From Hyperoodon ampullatus (lineage: Eukaryota > Chordata > Mammalia > Artiodactyla > Ziphiidae): a stretch of DNA of 64,000 nucleotides. Under the pieces are notes generated by a model. That model worked only from the letters and a program-made list of their open reading frames with translations. It had not been told where the DNA came from and did no database searches. This document shows, piece after piece, positions 1-11,700 of the stretch (its first letter is position 1; each line of letters opens with the position of its first letter). The stretch is from assembly GCA_949752795.1 (NCBI GenBank), contig OX457064.1:40978368-41042367 (forward strand). The letters run 5' to 3'. The position numbers and the translations under genes were made by a program.

Positions 1-1111
1 TAACAGATCTGGAGAGAGATATAGACAGCAATACAATAATAATGGGAGACTTCAGTACCCCACTTTCAATAATGGTTTGCTTATCCAGAGAGAAAATCAG
101 TAAGGAAATGGTAGACTTAAATTACACTATAGATCTAACAAGCATACATGGAACATTCATTCCAACACTAGCAGAATACACATCCTTCACAATGCCCATG
201 CAACATTTTCCAAGATAGATCATATGTTAGGCCACAAAACAAGTCTTAATAAATTTAAGAGGATTGAAATCATATTAGGCATTTTTTTCAACCACCATGG
301 TATAAAACTAGAAATCAATTACAAGAAGAAAAAGTGAAAGTTCACAGATATGTAGAGATTAAACAACATACTCCTTAACAACCAATGGATCAAAAAGAAA
401 TCAGGAAAAATCAAAAGCAACTTGAGACAAATGAAAATGGAAACATAACATACCAAACTTATGAGATGCAGCAGAATCAGATGTAAGAGGGAATTTGGTA
501 GTGATAAATGCCTACCTTAAGGAAATAGAAAGATCTGAAATAAATAACCTAACTTTACACCTCAAGGAACTAGAAAAAGAAGAACAAACTAATCGCATTA
601 GTAGGAGGAAGGAAATAACAAAGATCAGAGCAGAAATAAATGAAATAGGGACTAAAAGATAATAGAGAAAAGATAAACAGAATTGACAAACCTGAAAAGA
701 TGCTCAGCAATCAGTAATCATTAGGGAAATGCAAATCAAAACCACAATGATATGTCACCTTACACCTGTTAGGATGTCTGTTATCAAAAAGACAAAAGGT
801 AAATGCTGGAAAGGATGTGAATAAAGAGGACTCTTGTGAATTGTGGGTGGGAATGTAAATTGGTGTAGCCGCTATAGAAAACAGTATAGAGTTTCCTCAA
901 AAAATTAAAAATAGAGCTACTATATGATCTGACATTCTCACTTCTCTGTATATATATCCAAAGGAAAGGAAATCATGATCTTGAAGACGTATCTCTACTC
1001 CCCTGTTCATGACAGCATTATTCACAATAGCCAATGTATGGAAATGACCTAAGTACCTGTGGACCAATGAATACATAAAGAAAATTATATATATATGCCC
1101 ACACATAACAG

Positions 1112-1416
1112 GATGTGCCTCCACCTCAGCATGTGGACCTTTTCTGGCTGCTGCAGAGCATCTGCTTTTCCTTGGCCTTCATTCTGAGTTGCACTTCTCA
1201 TCCTAAACTTCCTGTCCTGTGTCCTTTGATGGGTACCCTGCAGGAACCAGGGGGTGGCTCTCACTCCAGTCAGCAGCACTAACTGGGACCACTGCAAGAG
1301 TCAGCAGTGAGGTCACTGTGAGTCCCACCCATGACCTGCCAGCAGTGTTAATCCAACAGGAGCTTTCTCCTTTTTGTGGCCTCCACCACTCAGCACTTAC
1401 CCAGGGGATGGATGTA
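1112..1416. repeat. Unidentified GC-richer insert inside the L1
   Basis: About 300 bases of moderate GC sit between two L1 3' UTR segments, at the spot where this L1 normally has a TA-rich run. No tRNA-like boxes, poly-A tail or clear target duplication are visible. It might be a fragment of an LTR or a filler sequence from break repair. Family unknown to me. Confidence 0.4.
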
Positions 1417-1503
1417 TGATATATATATCATATATATATCATATGACATATATATGATATATATATGTCATATATATATATATATATATATCATATATAT
1501 ATA
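1417..1503. repeat. Palindromic AT-rich repeat
   Basis: The run is almost pure alternating AT with interspersed GATATATATC and TATGACATA units. TATGACATATATAT near 1442 is mirrored by ATATATATGTCATA about 5 bases later, so the DNA can fold into a long hairpin or cruciform. Confidence 0.8.
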
Positions 1504-2007
1504 TAAAATTCAGCCTTAAAAGGAAGGAAATTCTATGATTTGCAACAACATGAGTGATCCTAGAGGGCATTGTGCTAAGTGAAATAAGCCAGACAGAGAA
1601 AAATAAATGCTGCATGATTTAACTTATATATGGAATAAAAAAAAATAGTTGCACTATTAACAGCAGAATGATTGTTACCATGGGCTGGGGGTGGGGGAAA
1701 TAGGGAGAGGCTGGTAAAAGGTTACAAACTTTCAGTTTTAAAATGAATAAATTGTGAGGATCTAATGTATAAGATGGTGACATAGTCAATAGGACTGTAT
1801 TGTATGATTGAAATTTGCTAAGAGTATAGAAGTGTTAAGTGTTTTCACACACACACACAAAATCAAATATGTGAAGTGATGGATGTGTTAATTAAGTTGA
1901 TAGTCAGAATCCTTCCATAACGTATGTGTACCTCAAATCATCACACTGTACACTTTAAATATATTCCAGTTTTGTTAATTATACCTCAATGAAGCTGAAA
2001 AAAATTA

Positions 2008-2160
2008 TCCTCATTTTACAGATGAGAAAACTGGAGTGTAGAAAAGTAATTTTCCCAAGACCATGCAACTAGTCATTGACATACCTGAGAAACAAAGCAT
2101 GATTTTTTGTGCCAGAGCTTTGAATGTCTAATACTGTGCTATTCCTTGCCAGTGGAGAAA
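2008..2160 (-). repeat. MIR SINE fragment
   Basis: Reverse complement of the MIR 3' half: ATCCTCATTTTACAGATGAG, then AAACTGGAG, a diverged AAGACCATGCAACTAGT, and the GCCAGAGCTTTGAATGTC part. It abuts the L1 tail. Confidence 0.75.
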
Positions 2161-2862
2161 CTGGTAAATGGCCTTCCCAGCAATAAGCCATGATGAACTA
2201 AGATGTTAGTTTCCTATCCTATAAAATACGAGAATTGGACTAGATGAGGTCAAAGGACCTATCCATATCCAACATGTTACGATTATTATTTTTTAAAGGT
2301 AGTTCCATAAGGTTTTATCTTTTCTGGATCTTCCCCAACCTCCCAGCCTACATCTACTGAGTCATGGATTGCAAACCAGTGGAAAATTTCCCATGTGACA
2401 GTCTGCTCAATTTAGGAAGTAGCTCTCCTTTCATCATTTAAGTCAACTTTGGCTAGGGTTTAAATCATGTTTGATATAAATTTGAGCTATTTTATTTTTC
2501 TGAAACATAATATACTTAAATCAAAAAATTTTAATTACAAAGTAGGAATACATTTCTTTATAGGGCCATATGTCCTTTAAAAGCAGTTGCTGCAACTGGA
2601 CTGTGTTTCTCTTTCCAATGCTTTGCACTAAATTGATGCTCAGTAAATGTTTGTTGAATAAAATTAACATAAGGTGTTTTTAAACACCAGTTTACATGAA
2701 AGTCTGTGATTGAATATAGATTTATATTTACTGTAAGTAATCTATGAAATTTTGTTATTTAAGCTCTGTTTCTCATAATTTTTTGTTTATTAGCTTATTT
2801 CCATTTGTAAAAGGTCAACAAAAGCCTTGCTTGTAATCGCTGATTCAGGACTATTATTTTAG

Positions 2863-2863
<1 letters not shown>

Positions 2864-2914
<51 letters not shown>
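2864..2914. repeat. (CA)n microsatellite
   Basis: About 25 uninterrupted CA units; likely length-polymorphic. Confidence 0.97.
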
Positions 2915-2916
<2 letters not shown>

Positions 2917-3299
2917 AAATGTGTAACATTCTGTTTAAGTGTCTGGTCCAGTACTCAATAGACTAGTTGCAGATTTGAGAGTCAAAAGTGGGGGAAAACC
3001 ATGTGTTTCTTAGAGACTATATGGGTCCTAATGTTACCATTTGTAAAATGCTCAGGAAATGAGATTCTAGAGAATTTTATTGATTGAACTTGTATAGTAG
3101 AAAAAACATTTTGGAGGAATACTGGGGGCAGACATTTATTACACAGTGTTGTGGAGTCTGTGAGTGATACGCCTGCAAGGATGCTTTAAGACCACCAGAA
3201 GTGAGTCACTTGCATAAAGTGCCACAGTTACTTACCAGCAGAGTAGAGGCTGGGAGAATTTAAACATCTTTATTCCCAGTTCGCTTATCTTCCCAATGC

Positions 3300-3435
3300 C
3301 CTGCATTCATAGGTTAATTCATTTACTCGCTCTCTCATTTATTAAAAATCTATTTGCTATGCACACATCATATTCTAAGCACTTTGATGGATCCCAGAGG
3401 TACATGAGTGAACTAAACAAACAGGGCTTCTGCCG
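3300..3435 (-). repeat. L2 LINE 3' end fragment
   Basis: TTCATTTACTCGCTCTCTCA then a diverged form of the L2 terminal segment (ATTCTAAGCACTTTGATGG, GTGAACTAAACAAACAGGGC), the complement of the known L2 3' end. Confidence 0.6.
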
Positions 3436-4844
3436 TTGTAGGTTTACCGACCTTTGGCTTTTCTTCAGTGATTGAGTATTATTAAATTATGGAATTTAGT
3501 TTGGGAATACATGTTTCTATGATAAAAGAGATTTAGTTGAAAATTAAGAAATTATTTCCTTCTATATTCCCATAAATTGTGGATTTTGTTGACTAATGGG
3601 AATTTATAGAGCAAGTTCATTTTTTTATCACTATCTTTTGTAGATTGATTAATTATACAATGATCCTTATGAAGTTTCTGAAAATTTAGGCACCTTAGAG
3701 CAATGGGAATGGGGTTATAAAGCAGTGATTTATAAGTTTTCCTACAAAATGGAAAATCCTGAATGGCAGGAGTCAGAGTTTAAGGGTCAGCCATTAATCC
3801 CCAGCTGAAGATTTTCTTCTTCCATTACCAACTGTGTGATAGTTTTGTTAAGAAAGCTGTTTCTTCTTTAAATCTCAGTAATGTTGTAAACAGTGTTTTA
3901 AAAACTAGCCAAATTGGTGTGAAATGCTTATGACCAATTATTTCAGTACTTCCTGGTTTTTCCTTCTCTACCGAACCTGGATGTTTAGTTTCCTGCTTGT
4001 CTGTAATAAAGATAAGTAATAAATTCTCTCTCTCAAGAATGTTTAAATTGTAACTGTTCTTCCTAAATATATTTGAATTTTAAAATAAGAGTAAAAGTAA
4101 AGCCAAAAAAACCCAAAATACTAAACTATGGAATTTGAAGGGCAGGATAACCTTCACATCACATCACCTATGGATAAAGTTAGCCTCTGTGTCAAATGTA
4201 TCTCTAAATGGTGTACACTACTTTTACCTACTTTCTTACATTCCGTTATATATAAGTATGAAAATGTGAAGTTACTCTTCATACTTTTAATATCGATTGT
4301 ATGTTGTATAATACTTATGTAATAGACAAAAATTGAGGCAAAAATGTGGCTATTTGACATCATTTTTCATTAGGATTTTGACACCTAAAAAGTTCTGGAT
4401 ACTCTCAATTTACTGTATTGCATGATTTTTAAAAGAAAACATTTTTCTGTTACAATTGTAAATAGGTTGGTTTTGGTCAATTGATATTTATTGGATAATT
4501 GAGAAATGCTTTGCACATTAACTGTCTTTTGTTTAGCTAAAGGCAGTGATTTTCTAAGGTAAACAGATCAGGAAAAGATGTATTATCTAATCCTTTTGGG
4601 TTCCTTTCCTTCTTCTGGGTTCTCTATTTCCAGGGTCTTTCTTTTTTCTGCATTAACATCTGTTCAGTTTAATCCTGACTGTACAATTCCTAACAACTGG
4701 GAGAATGTATGGCAAATACGAAAATTGCCAGAGCAAGGCAGAAATACTTAAAGGTGTTCATTACTAATAGAATCAAAGGGAATTAAGTTTATTTTTAGCT
4801 CAGAAAATTGCTGAAAGTGGATTAATAGTACTGTTCAATTAAGT

Positions 4845-4878
4845 GGTGTGTGTGTGTGTTTGTGTGTTTGTGTGTTTA
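4845..4878. repeat. (TG)n-rich simple repeat
   Basis: TG units broken by two TTTG interruptions. Confidence 0.9.
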
Positions 4879-5699
4879 TTTAGGAGGGATTGTTTGTAGT
4901 CTCCCGATCTATTACAGAAACAAGAACATGAAGACAAACTGTTGTTACAGCAAATGACATTAGTCATTAGAAGTATTCTTGTCTCTGGGGGTTTGGAGAA
5001 CGTCTTTAATTTGTAAGTTCTGAATATCACCTTATGTGAGAATAATCTGGAGATATAACAGGGCAGAGAATGAGCAACCAATAAGAAGAAAGGGAGTGTT
5101 CATAGGCAGTGGTAACCAGTAGGTTTCACCCGAATTTGTAGCTGACGGTGATATTAACACATGGAAATCACACTAGATGCAACACAGGGGAGCTGAGAGC
5201 CACCAAGGCACATTTATATCAAGATACTCTGCAGTTAAGCTGTTAAACACGCTCCTGAATAACTAGCTGGCTTTGCACACATTTTGCAAAACAGGCATGG
5301 TTATTTACTGGCTTACTGTTTTGTTACCCCAATGCATTATTTTACACACAGAGCTCAAAATTTTCATTTTTATCTGTGCCCTAATTTGTTAGACATGCAT
5401 ACAACTCTTTTAGTATTCACTTACTCTCCCCCATACTTTCCTTCTTCATCCTCATCCATCCCCCAATCACCTGTTCCCAGGTTACCAAGTTCTAATATAG
5501 AAATAGAGTGTGCAGCTTCTACAGTTGCTAGAAGTGGGTTAGGCAGGTGTTTGATGAAAAATGACCCATCAAGGACTATAGTTAGTAGAAGGGAGAGGGG
5601 AGACAGGTATCAGGTTTCCTGTTGGAGGGGAATTGTATCCTGAATGGTAGCAATTGCCGTGAATCAAGCTCAATGTTTCAACAACAGCCAGTCACACCT

Positions 5700-6340
5700 G
5701 CACAGTCTCCTCCCATGTCTTATAACTGGTCCAGCAGTTAAATAGCTGTAAAGCACTGTCTCCCTGTCTCATTCCCCCTGAGTTCCAACAGCAATAGTAG
5801 CAATAGCAGCTGTAGAAGCGGCAGCCAGAGATAGGCAGGGCTGTTGCTTGCAGCCGCTGCGTGGCGGATTGCCTCGTCGACACACGCACACACACACGCG
5901 CACACACACACACACGCACAGATTTCCAATATCAGCGCATCTTGATATAAATCAAGGACTCAAAGACAGGAGAGAAGAGCATTAGTCATGGACAACAGGT
6001 ATTTCATCTCTGACAAATTCCTCCTGATGCTTGTTGGTTTGGATAAGAAAATAATCATTCTTGATACCTAGCTTGAGTGGGAGACTGGAGGTGGCCGCGA
6101 TAAAGGAGGGGGGAAGTGGGAGGAGTGAGGGGTGGGGAAGGGGACTGCCAAAGATGACTTTCAGGCTCCGGAAACCTACATCTTTCAGCCTCCGCTGTTT
6201 TTGAGTTGCAAATTGTCAGGAACCGTGGGACTGCAGGCAGCCCTTGTGGTTGACTGGAAATCGATTTCCATCTCTCAGACACTAGATAGAATGGGCTGTG
6301 TGTTCTGGAAGGGGGTGGAAGTAGGGAGGAGGAGGTGCTG
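5700..6340 (+). promoter_or_regulatory. Candidate promoter region, GC-richer block
   Basis: This is one of the few non-repeat blocks with raised GC in an AT-rich window. It includes a CA/CG-containing simple repeat at 5880-5920, several CpG dinucleotides near 5840-5880, purine-rich GGGGAAGTGGG-like runs at 6100-6145, and more CpGs at 6370-6410 in the adjoining candidate exon. A TATAAA-like string (GATATAAATC) lies near 5944, but its distance from the candidate exon makes a role uncertain. It is not a classic dense CpG island. The call rests on composition and on the donor at 6521 and is inference. Confidence 0.35.
5880..5920. repeat. (CA)n simple repeat with CG interruptions
   Basis: CA repeats with CGCA variants, sitting inside the candidate promoter block; alternating purine-pyrimidine with CpG steps favours Z-DNA. 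Confidence 0.9.
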
Positions 6341-6520
6341 TGAGCAGAGTTCTTGAAGCTCCACTCCTCTGGGGAAGCCGAGCCGTGAGGGGGACTCCTG
6401 ACTGAGCGGAGCGTGTGAATTGGAAAGGATCCTGTTAGCTGGCTAGTCCCAGTTCCTCTCCAGAAAAGCAGTTGCTCTGGCTTCAGAGATGTGCCCAGCC
6501 TTCGCCTGCATCACACTGCA
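6340..6520 (+). other. DGKB: Candidate non-coding first exon of DGKB (start unknown)
   Basis: A stretch clearly richer in G and C than its surroundings ends at a near-consensus donor, CTGCA|GTAAGT, with GT at 6521. It has no long ORF. A short ORF opens at 6489 (ATGTGCCCAGCC) and runs to the donor; if joined to the acceptor at 62246 it would close after 16 codons, so it would be another uORF. Position upstream of the DGKB start-codon exon, on the same strand, and the donor quality suggest a leader exon. The 5' boundary is a guess. It could instead be an exon of another transcript or a chance donor. Confidence 0.45.
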
Positions 6521-8879
6521 GTAAGTTCAACTCGACACGGTTGGCAATTTGAGTGGCTTCTGGGTATGTAGTGCGGGGGAAGGGAAGCTGACAAGAAATG
6601 GTGAGGAAAGTTAGAAAAGCAGAGCTTTGAATTCTCCATGAGATATTAGATCAGTTTGTCTCCTTGACTCCTGTCCTAGTTATGGTATAGTCGAGTTACT
6701 CTCAGTTACTTGCAGATAGATACCGCTTGTTGGTTAGGTCTACAAGAAGCACCCTGTCCGCGGTGATTTTCGGCAACAAAACTGGTACATGCATTCTAGA
6801 TTTAATTACAAGAGTGGGCTTCTGAAAGTTACTAATGGATAGCAGCTAGCATTTTCAACAGAAAATTTGTAAACAGGTTGGCTTAGATCTTCAAATGCCC
6901 AGTTAATTAAGTTTCATTCCAGACTTATTCCTAACCTGTGAAGAAGCAATCAAACAAAACAGAAGTCTTTGATTTACTTCATTAAATTAAAATAAAATGT
7001 GAAGTAGGTCTTTAGATAATTGCTAGGCAACAGTCGAGGTGACACTGATGTTAGGATAAACACTCAAGTACTCTTTAGTGGGTGCAGGATTCCCCCAGTT
7101 TCTGACTACTGCAATAATCTCCTCCACTTGCTAAATGGTGCCTTCCTTGTGATTTCTAAGTGGTGGTTTTTTACATAGATGGCTTTATACTTAGACACAA
7201 GCTGCATGGTGTTCACTGGCAAAAAGTGAGGCTTAAAAAACTTTTTTTAAAAATGACTTCTACTGGTGGCTCAAATTGCAGATAACCAACTTTTAAAAGG
7301 AGGTAAAAACAGGTCAGCAAAGGCCAGCCCATTGTAAAGCAAATGACCAAATGAATGTGAATGCAGGCAGAATACTAAAGGTCTTTTACAGAAAGGAAAC
7401 TAGAAATAATTAATCTAAAAACGTTGGGGTAATTCTAACCAGGTCCTCTTTTACACTGACTAGATTTTTATAATGGAGAAAAAAACGGGAATCTCTGAAG
7501 CAGAAAGAATATGTCACAAAAATACTAGACTTAGCCACAGGATCACTGAAGAAAATACTATATTACTATAGTTTTCTCCAAGAAATATTAATGGAAGAAC
7601 AGAGGTTATCTAAAACAGAATCCAGGCTTTTAAGCTGAACACTTTCATATACTTCCATAAATTCTATAGGTTAAAAGAGTGTCAAAACTTAGGAAACAAC
7701 TACTGTGAAATGCAAAGTAATCTGAAATTCTCCATAATTAGAAAAGAGGAAACTAAAGGTCAGTCTCCTCCAATTATTTCAGTTTTCAGTTGTGTTAATC
7801 TTTTTCTAACCCACGTAATCTTCATTATTTTATTAAAAACATATTTTGAATAGAATATGAATTACTTTGCCTACTCATCTTGGGGATCTCCGGATATATT
7901 TGTGTTATTATTGAAATACCCAGCTTTTTAGAGGTAACCCATTCCACACATGCATAATTTCTTGGTGCAAAAAACTGTACGTATGACTTAGTAAATCACC
8001 AAGTCAAATATAATCCAGGGGATATATTTGTTATGATAGTGCATGCATGATGGTGGTTAAAATTTTTAGCAAAAAAAAAAAAAGAAAAGGAAACATCTAT
8101 ACAAAGACTAAAAGAGCATGTTTGGAGTGAGTTTGCAAGCAGTTCCCTGCTACTCAAGAATAAATCATTACCTGAACCTTAAGAATTTAGCTAAAGAGAA
8201 GAAAAATAAGGCTGGAATTGATAAGAATTTAGGTTGAATAGGAGTTTGTCAGAATTTCTTTAAAGATAGAAACTTAGGTAGGTGGCATTGAGTTTCGGGA
8301 ATACCTTTGGTTCATATTTTGGTTGTCCTGCTGGTAAACAAACCTCATGTTATATCTGAGGAGAAGATTTCCAAAACCATTTTTGAAATAAGTAATTATT
8401 TTAAAGTTTAAAACATTGGTAAGTTTTGCTGGAACAGTGTCTGAACTAGATGAGTATCCTGTGACTCATACTTTTCCTTGCACACTTGAAAGAAGGAAGA
8501 CTTGTGGCCAGACAAGCCAGACAAAGATCAGCTGGTCCCTCAGTCTAATTCTGCCTACTAATCATGACTGTGATGTTGATACATAAGCTTGAAATGACAT
8601 TTTAAGAATATCATTTCCTGGATGCTTATTTTCCTGGCTACAGGAACAGAACTGGAACAGAACTGTACTTATGTATGCTTGATACTCTTGCATTATTCTC
8701 TTAAGCATAACACCTTTAGCTTAGAAGCCTCTGTCTGGAGGAAACTCTAGGTAAAATATTGAAGAAACGTCTTCCTATTGCCCCTTTCCTATCTGTGGCG
8801 TTTTCTTTCTCTTGTAAAACACCAACCGAAAATATGACCTCAAGTAAGAATCCCATGCACTTGTTCACCCTTAGGTATT

Positions 8880-8914
<35 letters not shown>

Positions 8915-9202
8915 TTTTTGGCTGCGTTGGGTTTTCATTGCTGTGCACGGGCTTTCTCTAGTTGCAGCAAGCGGGGGCTACTCTTTGTTGCAGAGCACAG
9001 GCTGTAGGTGCGCGGGCTTCAGTAGTTGGGCTACGTGGGCTCAGAAGTTGTGGCTCGCGGGCTCTAGAGCGCAGACTCAGTAGTTGTGGTGCACAGGCTT
9101 AGCTGCTCCGCGGCCTGTGGGATCTTCCCAGACCAGGGCTCGAACCTGTGTCCCCTGTGTTGGCAGGCAGATTCTTAACCACTGCGCCACCAGGGAAGTC
9201 CC
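8880..9202 (-). mobile_element. CHR-family SINE, long class
   Basis: tRNA-derived cetacean SINE inserted on the minus strand. On + it reads from a TTTA-repeat tail through GGCTGCGTTGGG to GGCGCAGTGGTTAAGAAT-type head (as complement) near 9165-9195. A 14-bp target duplication, CACCCTTAGGTATT, lies at 8866-8879 and 9203-9216 with no mismatch, so this is a recent intact insertion. Promoter A and B boxes are recognisable. Confidence 0.95.
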
Positions 9203-9294
9203 CACCCTTAGGTATTGACTGGTTACCACTGCAACTCCTTGATAACTCCTTGGATTATTTGCATGTATGATTTTCTCACCACACAACGCATGAC

Positions 9295-9745
9295 TAGTTC
9301 CTAGTTACTGTGAGTGCACAAATGCCAGGCCCTAGTTTAAGCACTTTGTTTTTTAATTGAAATGTAGTTCATTTACAATATTAGTTTCAGGCGTACAACA
9401 TAGTGGTTCAATATTCCTATGATTACATTCCATTTAAAGTTATAAAATACCGGCTATACTCCCTGGGCTGTATATTACATCCTTGTATTTTATTTATTTT
9501 AAACGTAGTAGTTTGTATCTTTCCCTGTCTTGCCCCTCCCAAGGTTAAGCACTTAAAATATGTTTTCTCATTTATGGGATAAAAGCTACAGGAGGGAGAT
9601 GGCATGCTCTCCCATTTGTAGAAATTTGAAGAAATATGAAGGAATTCAACCCCAGAGGGAACAAGCAAATTACATAAAACAGCATATTTAGTAAATGGTG
9701 GGCTAGGATTAGCCCCCAAGTGTGACTAGCTCTAACTCTTAGTGA
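9295..9745 (-). repeat. MIR SINE interrupted by an L1 fragment
   Basis: The complement of MIR starts near 9305 (GTGCACAAATGCCAGGCCCT), is broken at 9347-9544 by an L1 tail, and resumes at 9555 (ATGTTTTCTCATTTATGGGA), reaching the GGGCTAGGATTAGCCCCCAA part near 9700. Confidence 0.7.
9347..9544 (-). mobile_element. Short 5'-truncated L1 (3' end only)
   Basis: The + strand shows the complement of an L1 3' terminus (TTAATTGAAATGTAGTTC, AGTTTCAGGCGTACAAC). A 10-bp duplication, TTAAGCACTT, at 9337-9346 and 9545-9554 bounds it. Confidence 0.8.
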
Positions 9746-10241
9746 CTTTGCCACATTGTTTTATTAAGATGGTACTCTACCATGGATCAAGTGGAATGAG
9801 CCTATTGTTTTGCAGATGGCGTGGGTTGAGAGTGCTTGAAAAATTGTATCAGTCAGGAGAGAACTCCCAGCTGTACTGACACCCAAGATCGGATCTACCT
9901 ACATTGGAGCCTAAATTGACTCCAGATCCAAACGTGGCATACTTTGCAATTCCAATTTCAGTGTTCTGCTCTGGCTTCATGAACCTTGGCAGTGAAGCTG
10001 GGGCATCTTTGCTGGGATGAAAGATGATGGAGTTATTGTGGGAGTAAAACAAAGAGATCGCATGGTGGGAGGCTGGGATGAGAACTTGTCCAGATTCTGT
10101 GTTCCAAGGGACTCCAGGAAACAACCTCTTTGGGCTATGTGTGGGGTGGAGATTTTTAAAAACACACATGAAGCAGAGACTCAAAATATCTCCTTACATA
10201 GGTCTGATTATAAAAATTAGATTAGCTTGTTTTCAGATAAT

Positions 10242-10282
10242 CTGTGTGTGTGTGTGTGTGTGCATGTGTATGTATGTGTTTA
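10242..10282. repeat. (TG)n simple repeat
   Basis: TG run with CATGTATGTATG end. Confidence 0.9.
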
Positions 10283-11021
10283 AGAGGAAAAATGATGATT
10301 CAAAGGAAAGTAGGGAGAAAGGCCAGATCATGACTGAAGAGGTAAAACAGTGCTTGGAAATATTACTGGTTCTTGCATAATCACTTTCTGAAAATTTGCC
10401 AGGAAATGAAAGGCCATCTTTAACTGGTGAGGATAAAAACAAAATAGTTCATTTAGGTAAAATTCGAAGTGTTAAGGAGAATAACAAGAATACTGTCATT
10501 TGTCGTCTTATCACAGAAGACAAATACTAACAAGGAATAAAATGAAAATGTTATGGGCATAAGCCAAACAATATTTTAAGATTGGTCTTTCTCAGCATGC
10601 TAAATTTAAACAGATGAAATTCTTTTTCAAGTATTATCTGAGTCAACAGTTGGAAATGAAGAATTTGCCTTTTAGCAGGGAGTCTGTATTGCATTGTAAA
10701 TTTGAAACAGTGTCCTTGACTCAGTTATTTCATATTGGCAATATGCCAATCACTACAGATCAAGGAGCACAAAAGCTCTCATCTTCAAAATCGAAGTATA
10801 TTTATACTTTGTACATGCTCCATAAGGAAAGTTGATGCTACTGAGCTATTATTGTCATAGATCTATATGGTGATGGGGCTTTGCAAATACATTCACATTG
10901 TCAGCCCTGATTCTTTCTCTTTTCTTGTCATTTGTGACACTGCAGGTCGAGGTTAGAAGTAGTTAGTTTCAAGGGTTGGTTTTTGAATGTGGTGCTTTGG
11001 CTCTCTTGCCCTCATAGTTTA

Positions 11022-11268
11022 AAAATAATGATAGTAACTTTTATTGTGTGCTTACTACATGCCAGTTGCTTGTATAAGCATCTTGGGCATATAATCTTGA
11101 AAACACTCTTATGTGATAATCCTATTATCATCATTATTTCCATTTTATAAGAGAGAGAACTGAGGCATAAGAGGGTTAAAGGACTTAATACCCACAGTTA
11201 GAGATTAGAATTGAGCTGGGACATGAACCAGGCAGTCTGGCCCTAGAGCCCATGCTTTTAACCAAAAG
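11022..11268 (-). repeat. MIR SINE, nearly full length
   Basis: Complement of MIR with GTGTGCTTACTACATGCCAG at the 3' end side, the TTCCATTTTATAAGAGAGAG core and GAACCAGGCAGTCTGGCCC near the head. Confidence 0.85.
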
Positions 11269-11359
11269 GCTCCAAGTCTACTCTTAACTATCACTGGCTT
11301 GTTATGTGATTTGGAAATAAGCTACGGTGCAAGCGATTTGTTCACCTCTTTTGTCTCTG

Positions 11360-11700
11360 CTTACACCTATCTATGTCTATAACTTCATTCTGGACACCCA
11401 GATCCCTCTGCCCTCAGTCTGTTAGGTTTTACCTGATGATGCATCTATATCCCTTTAGCTTCTGCTCTAGCATCATGACCTTCTTGAATTCTATTTGTAT
11501 TCTACCACTGGCCCAACTGTCCTTCTCTGTGGTTCCACTGAACTGTGTGCTTGACTTTAAAATTGAATATGCCACAGAAGGTTGAAATAATCTTATCTAC
11601 ACTGAGGAAGGATACAAAATCTTTTTTTAATCTCTGGGACTTCAGTGCTGGGCCTAGTGTCTAATATATTATTAGAGTTCAATAAACACTTCTTTTATAA
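11360..11700 (+). repeat. L2 LINE fragment
   Basis: Pyrimidine-rich L2-like text ending in GGCCTAGTGTCTAATATATT and GTTCAATAAACACTTCTTT, which fits the L2 3' terminus. The open frame at 11373-11585 is a by-product. Confidence 0.5.

Larger units (their letters stand above)
1..2005 (+). mobile_element. L1 LINE relic, internally deleted, with foreign insert
   Basis: The first 690 bases follow L1 ORF2 in sense. The endonuclease region motif IIMGDFSTPLS is readable at about 30-70 (GDFNTPLS-like in active L1), followed by the segment ending in the LHLKELEKEEQ-like stretch near 560. At about 690 the sequence jumps to the ORF2 C-terminal/3' UTR part (AATCAAAACCACAATGA), so the reverse transcriptase centre is deleted. 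The 3' UTR runs to GAAGCTGAAAAAAA near 2003. A non-L1 stretch at about 1112-1416 and an AT repeat at 1417-1503 interrupt it. Frameshifts and stops make it inactive. The element starts before the window. Confidence 0.85.
2160..5700. other. Upstream intergenic DNA, largely unassigned
   Basis: There is no coding signal. The open frames near 4128-4363 and 5284-5643 have no recognisable family features. An L2-like 3' end is visible near 3300-3435, a CA microsatellite at 2864-2914 and a TG-rich run at 4845-4878. In mammals the neighbour upstream of DGKB is AGMO; I looked for its last coding exon and saw none here. Confidence 0.5.

Noticed and set aside
5284..5643. 119-codon + strand open frame near the candidate promoter
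   Set aside because: No recognisable domain or splice context, and composition is unlike coding sequence.
1..5700. Last exon of AGMO (upstream neighbour of DGKB)
   Set aside because: I looked for its C-terminal coding text and found none; the intergenic distance in mammals is much larger.
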